A stretch of DNA of 64,000 nucleotides from Streptomyces sp. R302 (GTDB taxonomy: Bacteria > Actinomycetota > Actinomycetes > Streptomycetales > Streptomycetaceae), in the NCBI RefSeq assembly GCF_012927245.1, contig NZ_JABBGE010000001.1:1083513-1147512 (forward strand), given 5' to 3'. Both the position numbers and the translations under genes were made by a program. Below the pieces are notes generated by a model. The model did not search any database and had not been told where the DNA came from. It saw only the letters and a program-made list of their open reading frames with translations. This document shows, in pieces, positions 42,116 through 50,981 of this stretch (position 1 is the first letter of the stretch; every line of letters begins with the position of its first letter).

Positions 42116-42370
42116 GTTCCGTCCCTGCGTCCCTTTCCGGCCACGCCCCGCCGACGCCTGTCGGCCAGAACGGCCGTTCGGCGGCGATCCGGCGGCGGGA
42201 TCCCCTCCCGAGGTCACGGACCGGTCTCGCTCCGGTCTCACGACCAGAAAATCGCCGGTCACGTGCCCGCGGAACCCCCGGCGGGCCATAGTCTCGCCCC
42301 GGTAGTACTACCCAGCGGTACCGACTGTTTTCGGACGTCCATGCGCCAGGGGTGGGAGGGGCACACGCTC

Positions 42371-43267
42371 ATGCAGGGCACGGTCGACGGATTCAGCTAC
42401 GGGATCGTCACGCCGCTGGCGGCCTTCCTCATGGCCTGCCTCGGCGGCGCCCTGGGGCTGAGATGCACGACCCGCTCGCTGCGTCACCGGGACTCCTTCA
42501 AGGCCGGCTGGCTGGCCCTCGGCTCCACCTCCATCGGCACCGGCATCTGGACGATGCACTTCATCGCCATGATGGGCTTCACGGTCGAGCAGGCGCCGAT
42601 CGACTACGACCGGCCGATCACCTTCGCCAGCCTCGCCGTCGCCATCGTCATGGTCGGCATCGGCATCTTCATCGTCGGCTACCGGGGCGCCACCGCCCTC
42701 ACCCTCGTCACCGGCGGCACCATCACCGGCCTCGGCGTCGCCACCATGCACTACCTCGGCATGGCCGGGATGCGGCTGCCCGGCCGGATCGAGTACGACA
42801 CCCTGACCGTCGCCCTCTCCGTCGTCATCGCCGTCGTCGCCGCCACCACCGCCCTCTGGGCGGCGGTCTCCGTCCACGGCTTCCTCGCCAGCCTCGGGGC
42901 CAGCCTCGTCATGGGCGTCGCCGTCAGCGGCATGCACTACACCGCCATGGCGGCGGTCAGCGTCCACCTGCACACCCCGTCCGCCGCGGCCACCGGCCCC
43001 ACCACGGGGTCGATGCTGCTGCCCATGCTGATCGGCCCGGCGGTCTTCCTCATCCTCGCCGCCGTCGTCGTCATGTTCGACCCGCTGCTCGTCATGGGCG
43101 ACCCCGACTGGCAGCGGTCCCCGGCCCGCGCCCCGTACCGCCCCGGCGTCCCCGCCCCCCGGCACGTGCCCGGCTACGGCGAGCCCGCGAACTGGACCGC
43201 CCGTCCCGGCGGACGCGGCTTCCGGCGGTCCGTCCCGCGCGGCGGCCACCGCTCCCAGGACTGGTGA
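42371..43267 (+). CDS. MHYT-domain membrane sensor
   Basis: 298 residues. Seven hydrophobic segments with the repeated Met-His-containing motif on the extracytoplasmic edges: 'WTMHFIAMMGF', 'TMHYLGMAGM' and 'GMHYTAMAAV', as in MHYT sensors proposed to bind copper and sense a diatomic gas. Usually MHYT is fused to GGDEF/EAL or kinase domains; here it stands alone, followed by only a Pro/Arg-rich cytoplasmic tail of about 50 residues. GGAGGGG lies ten bases before the ATG at 42371. It ends 48 bases before uvrB but uvrB has its own promoter. Confidence 0.88.
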   Translation: MQGTVDGFSYGIVTPLAAFLMACLGGALGLRCTTRSLRHRDSFKAGWLALGSTSIGTGIWTMHFIAMMGFTVEQAPIDYDRPITFASLAVAIVMVGIGIFIVGYRGATALTLVTGGTITGLGVATMHYLGMAGMRLPGRIEYDTLTVALSVVIAVVAATTALWAAVSVHGFLASLGASLVMGVAVSGMHYTAMAAVSVHLHTPSAAATGPTTGSMLLPMLIGPAVFLILAAVVVMFDPLLVMGDPDWQRSPARAPYRPGVPAPRHVPGYGEPANWTARPGGRGFRRSVPRGGHRSQDW

Positions 43268-43287
43268 GGCGCCGATCGTCGCCCGAC

Positions 43288-43309
43288 TGTCGGTGGCGGG
43301 TCGTACGGT
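43288..43309 (+). promoter_or_regulatory. PafBC-type promoter of uvrB
   Basis: TGTCGGTG (43288-43295), eight bases, TACGGT (43304-43309), six bases, ATG at 43316. Full match to the consensus I recall for the RecA-independent damage promoter. Confidence 0.8.
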
Positions 43310-43315
43310 GGTGGC

Positions 43316-45463
43316 ATGCGGCCCGTTTCCAAGATCGAACGTTCGGTGGCGCCCTTCGAGGTCGTCTCCCCCTACCAGCCGAGCGGTGACCAGCCGGCGG
43401 CCATCGCCGAGCTGGACAAGCGCATCCGCGCCGGCGAGAAGGACGTCGTCCTCCTCGGCGCCACCGGCACCGGCAAGTCGGCCACCACGGCCTGGATGAT
43501 CGAGAAGCTCCAGCGCCCCACCCTGGTGATGGCGCCGAACAAGACCCTGGCCGCCCAGCTGGCGAACGAGTTCCGCGAGCTCCTGCCCAACAACGCGGTC
43601 GAGTACTTCGTCTCGTACTACGACTACTACCAGCCCGAGGCGTACGTCCCCCAGTCGGACACCTACATCGAGAAGGACTCCTCGATCAACGAGGAGGTCG
43701 AGCGGCTGCGCCACTCCGCCACCAACTCCCTGCTCACCCGCCGGGACGTCGTCGTGGTCGCCTCCGTCTCCTGCATCTACGGCCTCGGCACCCCGCAGGA
43801 GTACGTGGACCGCATGGTCCCCCTCAAGGTCGGCGACGAGATCGACCGCGACCAGCTCCTCCGCCGCTTCGTCGACATCCAGTACACGCGCAACGACCTC
43901 GCCTTCACCCGCGGTACCTTCCGGGTCCGCGGCGACACCATCGAGATCTTCCCCGTGTACGAGGAGCTCGCCGTCCGCATCGAGATGTTCGGCGACGAGA
44001 TCGAGGCGCTCTCCACCCTCCACCCGCTGACCGGCGAGATCATCAGCGACGACCAGCAGCTGTACGTCTTCCCCGCCAGCCACTACGTCGCCGGCCCCGA
44101 GCGCATGGAGCGGGCCGTCAACGACATCGAGGGCGAGCTCGACGGCCGCCTCAAGGAGCTGGAGAAGCAGGGCAAGATGCTGGAGGCCCAGCGCCTCCGC
44201 ATGCGCACCACCTACGACATCGAGATGATGCGCCAGATCGGCTCCTGCTCCGGCATCGAGAACTACTCGATGCACTTCGACGGCCGCGAGCCCGGCTCCC
44301 CGCCCAACACCCTCCTCGACTACTTCCCCGAGGACTTCCTCCTCGTCATCGACGAGTCGCACGTCACCGTGCCGCAGATCGGCGCCATGTACGAGGGCGA
44401 CGCCTCCCGCAAGCGGACCCTCGTCGACCACGGCTTCCGGCTCCCCTCCGCCCTCGACAACCGCCCGCTGAAGTGGGAGGAGTTCCAGGAGCGGATCGGC
44501 CAGACCGTCTACCTCTCCGCCACCCCCGGCACCTACGAGCTGTCCCGCTCCGACGGCTTCGTCGAGCAGATCATCCGCCCCACCGGCCTCGTCGACCCCG
44601 AGGTCGTCGTCAAGCCCACCGAGGGCCAGATCGACGACCTGGTCCACGAGATCCGGCTGCGCACCGAGCGGGACGAGCGCGTCCTCGTCACCACCCTCAC
44701 CAAGAAGATGGCCGAGGACCTCACCGACTACTTCCTGGAGCTCGGTATCCAGGTCCGCTACCTCCACAGCGACGTCGACACCCTGCGCCGCATCGAGCTG
44801 CTGCGCGAACTGCGCTCCGGCGAGTACGACGTCCTCGTCGGCATCAACCTGCTCCGCGAGGGCCTCGACCTCCCCGAGGTCTCCCTCGTCGCCATCCTCG
44901 ACGCCGACAAGCAGGGCTTCCTGCGCTCCGGGACCTCCCTCATCCAGACCATCGGCCGCGCCGCACGCAACGTCTCCGGCCAGGTCCACATGTACGCCGA
45001 CACCATCACCCCCGCCATGGCCCAGGCCATCGACGAGACCAACCGGCGCCGAGAGAAGCAGGTCGCCTACAACAAGGAGCACGGGATCGACCCCCAGCCG
45101 CTCCGCAAGAAGATCAACGACATCGTCGCCACCATCGCCCGCGAGGAGGTCGACACCGAGCAGCTGCTCGGCACCGGCTACCGCCAGGGCAAGGACGGCA
45201 AGGGCGCCAAGTCCCCGGTGCCCTCGCTCGCCGCGCACGCCCCGAAGGCGGGCAAGGCCGGCAGGGCGGGCGCCAAGGCCGGCTCGACGCTGGAGCTCGG
45301 CGACCGCCCCGCCGCCGAACTGGCCGGAGTCATCGAGGAGATGACCGAGCGGATGCGCGCCGCCGCCGCGGAGCTGCAGTTCGAGGTGGCCGCCAGGCTC
45401 CGGGACGAGGTCGCCGAGCTCAAGAAGGAACTGCGGCAGATGAAGGAGGCGGGACTGGCGTGA
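43316..45463 (+). CDS. uvrB: Excinuclease ABC subunit B
   Basis: Damage-verifying helicase-like subunit of nucleotide excision repair. 715 residues. Walker A '[15 protein letters not shown]', the damage-probing beta-hairpin '[19 protein letters not shown]', motif II 'LVIDESHVT', motif VI '[13 protein letters not shown]', and the C-terminal UVR domain ('[20 protein letters not shown]') that contacts UvrC. A Lys/Ala/Gly insert ('[11 protein letters not shown]') precedes the UVR domain. The ATG at 43316 lies six bases after the -10, so the message should be leaderless. A large stem-loop follows. Confidence 0.98.
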   Translation: MRPVSKIERSVAPFEVVSPYQPSGDQPAAIAELDKRIRAGEKDVVLLGATGTGKSATTAWMIEKLQRPTLVMAPNKTLAAQLANEFRELLPNNAVEYFVSYYDYYQPEAYVPQSDTYIEKDSSINEEVERLRHSATNSLLTRRDVVVVASVSCIYGLGTPQEYVDRMVPLKVGDEIDRDQLLRRFVDIQYTRNDLAFTRGTFRVRGDTIEIFPVYEELAVRIEMFGDEIEALSTLHPLTGEIISDDQQLYVFPASHYVAGPERMERAVNDIEGELDGRLKELEKQGKMLEAQRLRMRTTYDIEMMRQIGSCSGIENYSMHFDGREPGSPPNTLLDYFPEDFLLVIDESHVTVPQIGAMYEGDASRKRTLVDHGFRLPSALDNRPLKWEEFQERIGQTVYLSATPGTYELSRSDGFVEQIIRPTGLVDPEVVVKPTEGQIDDLVHEIRLRTERDERVLVTTLTKKMAEDLTDYFLELGIQVRYLHSDVDTLRRIELLRELRSGEYDVLVGINLLREGLDLPEVSLVAILDADKQGFLRSGTSLIQTIGRAARNVSGQVHMYADTITPAMAQAIDETNRRREKQVAYNKEHGIDPQPLRKKINDIVATIAREEVDTEQLLGTGYRQGKDGKGAKSPVPSLAAHAPKAGKAGRAGAKAGSTLELGDRPAAELAGVIEEMTERMRAAAAELQFEVAARLRDEVAELKKELRQMKEAGLA

Positions 45464-45469
45464 CCCGTG

Positions 45470-45510
45470 GCGGCCCGGTGTGTTGCAAGACCGACACAAA
45501 ACCGGGCCGC
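45470..45510 (+). terminator. Stem-loop after uvrB
   Basis: GCGGCCCGGT (45470-45479) pairs with ACCGGGCCGC (45501-45510); the loop contains a further small GTGT/ACAC stem. It sits six bases after the uvrB stop and just upstream of the terD promoter. Confidence 0.6.
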
Positions 45511-45520
45511 GCCCGCCACG

Positions 45521-45543
45521 TTGTCAGTGGGCCTGCGTAGGGT
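45521..45543 (+). promoter_or_regulatory. PafBC-type promoter of terD
   Basis: TTGTCAGTG (45521-45529), eight bases, TAGGGT (45538-45543). The best match in the window to the recalled consensus tTGTCRgtg-N8-TAnnnT. The leader to the GTG at 45572 is about 22 bases and has a ribosome site. Confidence 0.78.
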
Positions 45544-45571
45544 GCTGCCACAACGACGAGAGGGGCAGCGC

Positions 45572-46150
45572 GTGACGGTCAACATGACCAAGGGGCAGGC
45601 CATCAGCCTGGAGAAGCAGGGCGGGGGCAGCCTCACCCAGGTGCGTATGGGGCTCGGCTGGCAGGCCGCGCCGCGCCGGGGGCTCTTCGGCTCGCGCACC
45701 CGCGAGATCGACCTGGACGCCTCCGCGGTGCTCTTCGCCGAGAAGCAGCCCGTGGACGTGGTCTTCTTCCGCCACCTGGTCAGCGACGACGGCTCCGTCC
45801 GCCACACCGGTGACAACCTCGTGGGCGGCGTGGGCCAGGGCGGCGACGACGAGGCCATCCTCGTCGACCTCCAGCGGGTGCCCGTCCACATCGACCAGAT
45901 CGTCTTCACGGTGAACTCCTTCACCGGACAGACCTTCCAGGAGGTGCAGAACGCCTTCTGCCGGATCGTCGACGAGACGAACGGCCAGGAGCTGGCGCGC
46001 TACACCCTGGACGGCGGCGGCCAGTACACCGCGCAGATCATGGCGAAGGTGCACCGGGTCGGCGCCGGCTGGCAGATGACCGCCCTGGGGAACCCGGCCA
46101 ACGGCCGCACCTTCCAGGACCTGATGCCGGCGATCCTGCCGCACCTGTAG
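45572..46150 (+). CDS. terD: TerD-family stress protein
   Basis: 192 residues, one TerD domain. 'VNMTKGQAISLEKQGGGSLT' start, 'LDASAVLFAEKQPVDVVFF', 'HTGDNLVGGVGQGGDDEAI' (the Ca-binding Asp cluster) and 'QTFQEVQNAFCRIVDE' are the family marks. TerD proteins bind Ca2+ and are linked to tellurite resistance, phage inhibition and stress; in Streptomyces they affect development. GTG at 45572 with GAGGGG six bases upstream. The promoter is of the DNA-damage type, which links it to the adjoining uvrB by regulation. Confidence 0.93.
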   Translation: MTVNMTKGQAISLEKQGGGSLTQVRMGLGWQAAPRRGLFGSRTREIDLDASAVLFAEKQPVDVVFFRHLVSDDGSVRHTGDNLVGGVGQGGDDEAILVDLQRVPVHIDQIVFTVNSFTGQTFQEVQNAFCRIVDETNGQELARYTLDGGGQYTAQIMAKVHRVGAGWQMTALGNPANGRTFQDLMPAILPHL

Positions 46151-46192
46151 GCGGACCCGCGGGGCGGACTCCGCCGCCCCGCCGCCGTACCG

Positions 46193-46226
46193 CAGCTCCC
46201 GACGGGCACCGGCCCGCCGGGAGCTG
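46193..46226 (+). terminator. Terminator of terD
   Basis: CAGCTCCCG-A-CGGGC (from 46193) pairs with GCCCG-C-CGGGAGCTG (to 46226), a 15-position stem with one mismatch and an ACCG loop. Confidence 0.65.
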
Positions 46227-46326
46227 TCCCGCATGACCACATGACCGTGCGACCGCATGGTGACGTCGTGGCAGCAGTCCACGACCGCATGACCGACCCG
46301 AAGCGCCGAGGGGAAACAGAGTCCAG

Positions 46327-48216
46327 ATGACGGCCGAGCTGGTCCGGGGGCAGAACCACCCCCTGCCCGACACCCGACTCGAACTCCGGGTCTCCGCCGG
46401 ACACCCGGTCGTCGCCGGGGCCACCCTCGCGGACGAGGGGGGCCGCGTCGCCGGCGCCGAGTGGATCGCCCACCCCGGCGCCCCCGTGCGCCCCGGGGTC
46501 GAGGTGCCCGGAGAGGCCGCGGCCGAGCACCGCATCGCCGTGGACCTCGCCGCCCTCCCGGACGCCGTGCACCGGCTCTCCCTGCTCCTCGCGCTCCCGC
46601 AGGGCGGGGACGGCCCGGCGCGCTTCGGCACCGCCGCCGCCCCCTTCGTGACCGTCGCCGACCCGGCGGGCGCCGCCGTCGCCACGTACACCATCACCGG
46701 CCTCGACCGGGAGTCCGCCGTCGTCGCCCTGGAGCTCTACCGCCGCCAGGGCGCCTGGAAGGTCCGCGCCGTCGGGCAGGGGTACGAGGGCGGGCTCGCC
46801 GACCTCCTCGCCGACCAGGGCGCACCGGCCGCCGCCGACCTCGCCGCCGCCGTCCTGCACGCGGCCGCCCCCGCCGCCCCGGTGCCGCCGCCGCTGGTCC
46901 CCGAGACCGCCCCGGCCGATCCCTCCTCCTCCACCACCACGATCAGCTACGCCCACCCGGGGCGCCGCCCGGCCGCCCCGGCCGCCGGCCCCGGAGCCGT
47001 ACCGCCGCCGTCCGAGCCGCCGGCCGTCTCGCCGTCCGCGTCGTCGGCCGCGTCGCCGTCCGCGTCCCCGGGGGAGTCCCGGCCGGTGCCCGTGGCCGGG
47101 GACGCCAGCGGGTGGTCCATGGACGAGCGGCTCTACAACCAGGTGTGGGGCATGTTCGAGGACCTGGCCAGGAGCGTCGCCGCCTACCGCAGCGCCCGCG
47201 ACTTCGCCGACCACCGCCTCGACCGGGCCGTCGACCAGGTCCTCGCGGATCCGAGCGCCCGGGTCGGCGGGGCCGGCGACGCCGCGCGGGCGGCCGCCCG
47301 GGCCACCCACGAGGAGCTGATGGGCAGGGCCCAGGAGGTCCTCGACCGGGACCTCGCGCAGCTCACCGCCGAGTCCGAGGTCGTCGAACCCGCCCTGCCC
47401 GTCGCCTACGCCCGCTGGGACAACCCCGTCTGGCACGCCTACCGGACCCCGGAGGAGCCCCCGATGGCGGTCCGCCTCGGCGACCTCCACGTCCCCGAGC
47501 AGAGTGCCCTCAGGATCCCCTTCCTGGTCCGGCTCCCGCTGGAGCGCGGCCTCTGGGTGGACTCGGGGCCCGGCCGCACCTCGGCCGCCGGACTCCTCGA
47601 CGAGGCGGAGCTGCGCCGACTCGCCCTGGACAGCGCCGTCGCACACACCGCCCGGCTGCTCGCCGCCCACCCCGCGGGCGCCCTCACCGTCCACGTCCTC
47701 GACCCGGCCGGCGGCGGGGCCGCCGCCTTCGCGCCGCTCGTCGAGACCGGGGTCCTCACCGCCCCGCCGGCCCGGGGCGCGGCCGGGGTCACCGACGTCC
47801 TCGCCCAGCTCACCGAGCGGGTGGACCTGTTGCAGATGGCGGTGCGCGGCGACGCCTCCGAGGATCTGCCGCCCGGCTTCGACCCGGCCCGCCAGCTGCT
47901 CGTCGTCCACGACTTCCCGCACGGCTTCGACGACCGGGCCGTCACGCGGCTCCGCTACCTCGCGGACGAGGGCCCCTCGGTCGGCGTCCACCTGCTGATG
48001 GTCGCGGACCGGGCGGACGCCGCCGCGTACGGGCCGGTGCTCGACCCGCTGTGGCGCTCGCTGCTCCGGCTCACGCCGGTGCCCGACGACCACCTCGCCG
48101 ACCCGTGGGTCGGCCACGCCTGGACCTATGAGCCGCCGACGGTCCCGCCGGGCAGCGCGGTGCTCTGGCAGGTCCTCGGGCAAGTGGGGGAGGCGCGTCG
48201 GCGCAACTCCGGCTGA
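46327..48216 (+). CDS. TerD-domain fusion protein
   Basis: 629 residues. The first about 190 form a divergent TerD domain: 'GQNHPLPDTRLELRVSAGHP', 'AVHRLSLLLALPQGGDG', 'TYTITGLDRESAVVALELYR' and 'WKVRAVGQGYEGGLADLLAD'. A Pro/Ser/Ala linker follows (about 195-262). The C-terminal 365 residues contain a helical stretch ('YNQVWGMFEDLARSVAAYRS') and a segment ('QLLVVHDFPHGFDDRAVTRL', 'GVHLLMVADRADAAAYG') reminiscent of the ATPase-associated region in FtsK-like or TerY/TerB partners, but no Walker motif is seen. ATG at 46327. Lies between terD and terC; likely part of the same stress module. Confidence 0.75.
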   Translation: MTAELVRGQNHPLPDTRLELRVSAGHPVVAGATLADEGGRVAGAEWIAHPGAPVRPGVEVPGEAAAEHRIAVDLAALPDAVHRLSLLLALPQGGDGPARFGTAAAPFVTVADPAGAAVATYTITGLDRESAVVALELYRRQGAWKVRAVGQGYEGGLADLLADQGAPAAADLAAAVLHAAAPAAPVPPPLVPETAPADPSSSTTTISYAHPGRRPAAPAAGPGAVPPPSEPPAVSPSASSAASPSASPGESRPVPVAGDASGWSMDERLYNQVWGMFEDLARSVAAYRSARDFADHRLDRAVDQVLADPSARVGGAGDAARAAARATHEELMGRAQEVLDRDLAQLTAESEVVEPALPVAYARWDNPVWHAYRTPEEPPMAVRLGDLHVPEQSALRIPFLVRLPLERGLWVDSGPGRTSAAGLLDEAELRRLALDSAVAHTARLLAAHPAGALTVHVLDPAGGGAAAFAPLVETGVLTAPPARGAAGVTDVLAQLTERVDLLQMAVRGDASEDLPPGFDPARQLLVVHDFPHGFDDRAVTRLRYLADEGPSVGVHLLMVADRADAAAYGPVLDPLWRSLLRLTPVPDDHLADPWVGHAWTYEPPTVPPGSAVLWQVLGQVGEARRRNSG

Positions 48217-48252
48217 TCCGGGCCCGCCTCCAGGCAAAGGCCTCTGACCTGC

Positions 48253-48316
48253 ACTTTTGGGCCACCTTTACCCTTTCCTTTACCTTCTCTTGGTTCTTCG
48301 AGTACTCTTTTTCCCA
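48253..48316. promoter_or_regulatory. Pyrimidine-rich promoter region of terC with CCTTTACC repeats
   Basis: About 64 bases almost purely C and T on the plus strand, far less GC than the surroundings. CCTTTACC occurs twice (48265-48272 and 48277-48284), centres 12 bases apart, a spacing suited to a protein binding one DNA face. Function inferred from position upstream of terC. Confidence 0.4.
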
Positions 48317-48321
48317 GCGGA

Positions 48322-48335
48322 GGGGAGTACTCCCC
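48322..48335. promoter_or_regulatory. 14-bp palindrome in the terC leader
   Basis: GGGGAGTACTCCCC is a perfect palindrome. It lies about 140 bases upstream of terC and directly before an ATG that opens a 38-codon frame (48335-48451) with GGAGGGG upstream. It could be an operator or the base of an RNA hairpin that hides the leader ribosome site. Confidence 0.45.
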
Positions 48336-48451
48336 ATGCGCGGCGCACCCGTCAATACGGACGGATCAAGGACATCCGGTCCCGGGGCGTCGGCCCGGCG
48401 GCCGTGTGTCACGGCCCCGGGTGGAAGAGACCTCCGGCAGCGACGACGCTG
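48335..48451 (+). CDS. Possible 38-residue leader peptide upstream of terC
   Basis: ATG at 48335 directly follows the palindrome; the frame runs 38 codons to TGA and has GGAGGGG about ten bases upstream. The product is Arg/Gly/Pro-rich with no recognisable domain ('MRGAPVNTDG' start). It may be a regulatory leader rather than a functional protein, or chance; high GC makes short open frames common. Confidence 0.3.
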
Positions 48452-48477
48452 ATCAGCCGTACGACGCCGGAGGCGCA

Positions 48478-49476
48478 GTGGACGTATCGATGACCATCTG
48501 GGTGCTGACCATTCTCGGTCTGGGCGCCCTGATCGCGGTCGACTTCTTCATCGGGCGCAAGCCCCACGACGTGTCGATCAAGGAAGCCGGAATCTGGACC
48601 GTCGTCTGGATCGCGCTCGCCGTGCTCTTCGGCATCGGCGTCTCGATCTGGGGCGGCGGCCAGGCGGGCGGAGAGTTCTTCGCCGGCTTCATCACGGAGA
48701 AGTCGCTCAGCGTCGACAACCTCTTCGTCTTCATCCTGATCATGGCGAAGTTCTCCGTGCCGAGCCACCTCCAGCAGCGGGTGCTGCTCGTCGGCGTGCT
48801 CATCGCCCTCGTCCTGCGGGCGATCTTCATCGCGGCGGGCGCCGCGATCATCGCCAGCTTCTCGTGGGTCTTCTACCTCTTCGGCGCCTTCCTCATCTAC
48901 ACCGCCTGGAAGCTCGTCAAGGAGGCCATGGCGGACGAGGACGAGGACGACTGGGACGAGAACCGCCTCCTGAAGTCCATCGAGAAGAAGTTCGGCGTCG
49001 CGGACCGCTACCACGACACCAAGCTCTTCGTCGTGCAGGCCGGCAAGAAGGTCATGACGCCGCTCCTGGTCGTCATGCTCGCCATCGGCATGACCGACGT
49101 GCTCTTCGCGATGGACTCGATCCCCGCGATCTTCGGCCTCACCCAGGACCCGTACATCGTCTTCACCGCCAACGCCTTCGCCCTCATGGGTCTGCGTCAG
49201 CTGTACTTCCTGATCGGCGGCCTGCTGAAGAAGCTGGTCCACCTCAGCTACGGCCTGTCGGTGATCCTCGGCTTCATCGGCGTCAAGCTGGTCCTGCATG
49301 CCCTGCACGAGTCCGGCGTCCACGTCCCCGAGATCTCCATCCCGGTCTCCCTCGCGGTCATCGGCGGCGTCCTGGTCGTCACCACGATCACCAGCCTGAT
49401 CGCCTCGAAGAAGCAGTCCGAGAAGGCCGCCGCCGAGGCCGCGGAGAAGTCCGGCAAGGACAGCGTCGAGGCCTGA
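48478..49476 (+). CDS. terC: TerC-family integral membrane protein
   Basis: 332 residues with about nine TM segments. Core motifs: 'FFAGFITEKSLSVDNLFVFI' and 'GMTDVLFAMDSIPAIFGLTQ' carry paired acidic residues within the membrane, the hallmark of TerC (tellurite resistance, Mn2+ export in Alx/MntP-like relatives). 'YIVFTANAFALMGLRQLYFL' follows. Localised in the cytoplasmic membrane. GTG at 48478 with GGAGG four bases upstream; the ATG at 48490 is an alternative. A Lys/Glu/Ala-rich C-terminal tail. Adjacent TerD proteins probably form a complex with it, as in the known ter systems. Confidence 0.94.
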   Translation: MDVSMTIWVLTILGLGALIAVDFFIGRKPHDVSIKEAGIWTVVWIALAVLFGIGVSIWGGGQAGGEFFAGFITEKSLSVDNLFVFILIMAKFSVPSHLQQRVLLVGVLIALVLRAIFIAAGAAIIASFSWVFYLFGAFLIYTAWKLVKEAMADEDEDDWDENRLLKSIEKKFGVADRYHDTKLFVVQAGKKVMTPLLVVMLAIGMTDVLFAMDSIPAIFGLTQDPYIVFTANAFALMGLRQLYFLIGGLLKKLVHLSYGLSVILGFIGVKLVLHALHESGVHVPEISIPVSLAVIGGVLVVTTITSLIASKKQSEKAAAEAAEKSGKDSVEA

Positions 49477-49491
49477 CCCCTCCCCACGACA

Positions 49492-49537
49492 CGGCGACGG
49501 CCGGCCCGGGCATCGCGCCCCGGGCCGGCCGTCGCCG
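49492..49537. terminator. Bidirectional terminator between terC and MFS gene
   Basis: A perfect 19-bp stem (49492-49510 and 49519-49537) with an 8-base loop, between convergent genes. Confidence 0.85.
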
Positions 49538-49554
49538 TTCTCCGTACGCTCCCG

Positions 49555-50892
49555 TCAGACGGTCGCGCCCTCCACGGCCTGCTCGGGCCGCCGCTCCGGC
49601 AGCGTCTCCGGGAGCAGCGCGAAGCAGCCGAGACTCACCAGCGCCACCACCGTCAGATAGGCGGCCACCCCCCACGGCGGGCCCGAGCCGCCCTCCGACA
49701 GGGTCGTGGCCACGATCGGCGTCAGCGCGCCGCCGAGCACCCCCGCCAGGTTGTAGCCCACGGCCGCGCCGGTGCACCGGACCCGGGGCTCGTACAGCTC
49801 CGGGAGGTACGCGGCGACCACCGCGAACATGGTGATGAAGGCCAGCAGCGCCCCCAGGAACCCCAGGAACATCAGCAGCGGCTGCGCGGTGTGCAGCAGC
49901 GCCACCATCGGGAACATCCACACGGCCGCCGCCGCGCACCCCGCCAGGCAGAGCGGCCTGCGCCCCCAGCGGTCGCCGAGCAGGGCCAGGAAGGGCGTCG
50001 CGGCGCCCTTCAACGCCACCGCGGCCATCACGCAGACCAGCATCACGGTGCTGCTCACCCCGAGCCGTTCGGTGCCGTAGGCCAGGGCCCAGGTGGAGAC
50101 CGTGTAGAAGATCGCGTACCCGACGGCGAGGGCGCCGGCGGTCAGCAGCACCAGCCGCCAGTGGTCGCGGGCGACCTCGGCGAGCGGCGCGCTCGCCCGC
50201 CGCCCGGACGCGGACAGCTCCTCGAACTGCGGGGTCTCCGCGAGGGAGGAGCGCAGCAGCAGGCCGACGGCGGCGAGCAGGCCCGCCGCCCAGAACGGCA
50301 CCCGCCACCCCCAGGAGCGGAAATCGGCGTCGCTCAGGCCCGCGGTGAGCGCCAGCATCACCCCGTTCGCCAGGAGGAAGCCGACCGCCGGGCCGATCTG
50401 CGGGAAGCTCGCCCACAGCGCGCGGCGGTGCGGCGGGGCGTGCTCGGCGGTCAGCAGGACGGCGCCGCCCCACTCGCCGCCGAGGCCGAGCCCCTGGAGG
50501 AAGCGGAGCAGGAGCAGCAGCAGGGGAGCGGCGACGCCGATCGCGTCGTACGTGGGGACACAGCCGACGGCGACGGTGGCGCAGCCGGTGAGCAGCAGCG
50601 AGGCGAAGAGCACCGGGCGGCGTCCGTGCCGGTCCCCGATGTGCCCGAAGAGGACCGAGCCCATGGGGCGGGAGAGGAAGCCGATGGCGAAGGTGCCGAA
50701 GGCGGCGAGCGTCCCGGCGAGCGGGGAGAACGTCGGGAAGAAGAGCGGTCCGAGGACGAGGGCGGCGGCCGTCCCGTAGACGAAGAAGTCGAAGAACTCG
50801 ATGGCGGTGCCGACGAGCGAGGCGGCGGCGAGCCGGGCCATCGAGGGCGGGCCGGCGGCCGCCGGTGGCGACGGAGGGTGACTGGCGTGCAT
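49555..50892 (-). CDS. MFS transporter, metabolite:H+ symporter type
   Basis: 445 residues, 12 TM segments. The N-terminal part 'ASLVGTAIEFFDFFVYGTAA' and 'GFLSRPMGSVLFGHIGDRHG' is the MHS family (ShiA, ProP, citrate symporters) signature; 'GLGLGGEWGGAVLLTAEHAP' and 'LGDRWGRRPLCLAGC' are further matches. Substrate is probably an organic acid or osmolyte; cannot be narrowed. The start ATG at 50892 lacks a good ribosome site; the ATG at 50841 ('MARLAAASLVG') would also suit. Downstream of the metallo-hydrolase gene on the same strand, 89 bases apart. Confidence 0.88.
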   Translation of the reverse strand: MHASHPPSPPAAAGPPSMARLAAASLVGTAIEFFDFFVYGTAAALVLGPLFFPTFSPLAGTLAAFGTFAIGFLSRPMGSVLFGHIGDRHGRRPVLFASLLLTGCATVAVGCVPTYDAIGVAAPLLLLLLRFLQGLGLGGEWGGAVLLTAEHAPPHRRALWASFPQIGPAVGFLLANGVMLALTAGLSDADFRSWGWRVPFWAAGLLAAVGLLLRSSLAETPQFEELSASGRRASAPLAEVARDHWRLVLLTAGALAVGYAIFYTVSTWALAYGTERLGVSSTVMLVCVMAAVALKGAATPFLALLGDRWGRRPLCLAGCAAAAVWMFPMVALLHTAQPLLMFLGFLGALLAFITMFAVVAAYLPELYEPRVRCTGAAVGYNLAGVLGGALTPIVATTLSEGGSGPPWGVAAYLTVVALVSLGCFALLPETLPERRPEQAVEGATV

Positions 50893-50981
50893 GTGCCGCC
50901 AACTACCCGGCCGCCGTCCGGGTTACGGGGGCGCACGGGAGCGGCCCCGGCGTCACCGGGGGCGCTTCGGCACCGGCCGGC

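Noticed and set aside
48240..48477. yybP-ykoY (Mn2+) riboswitch upstream of terC
   Set aside because: I could not find its conserved core or the paired-stem order; the palindrome alone is not sufficient.
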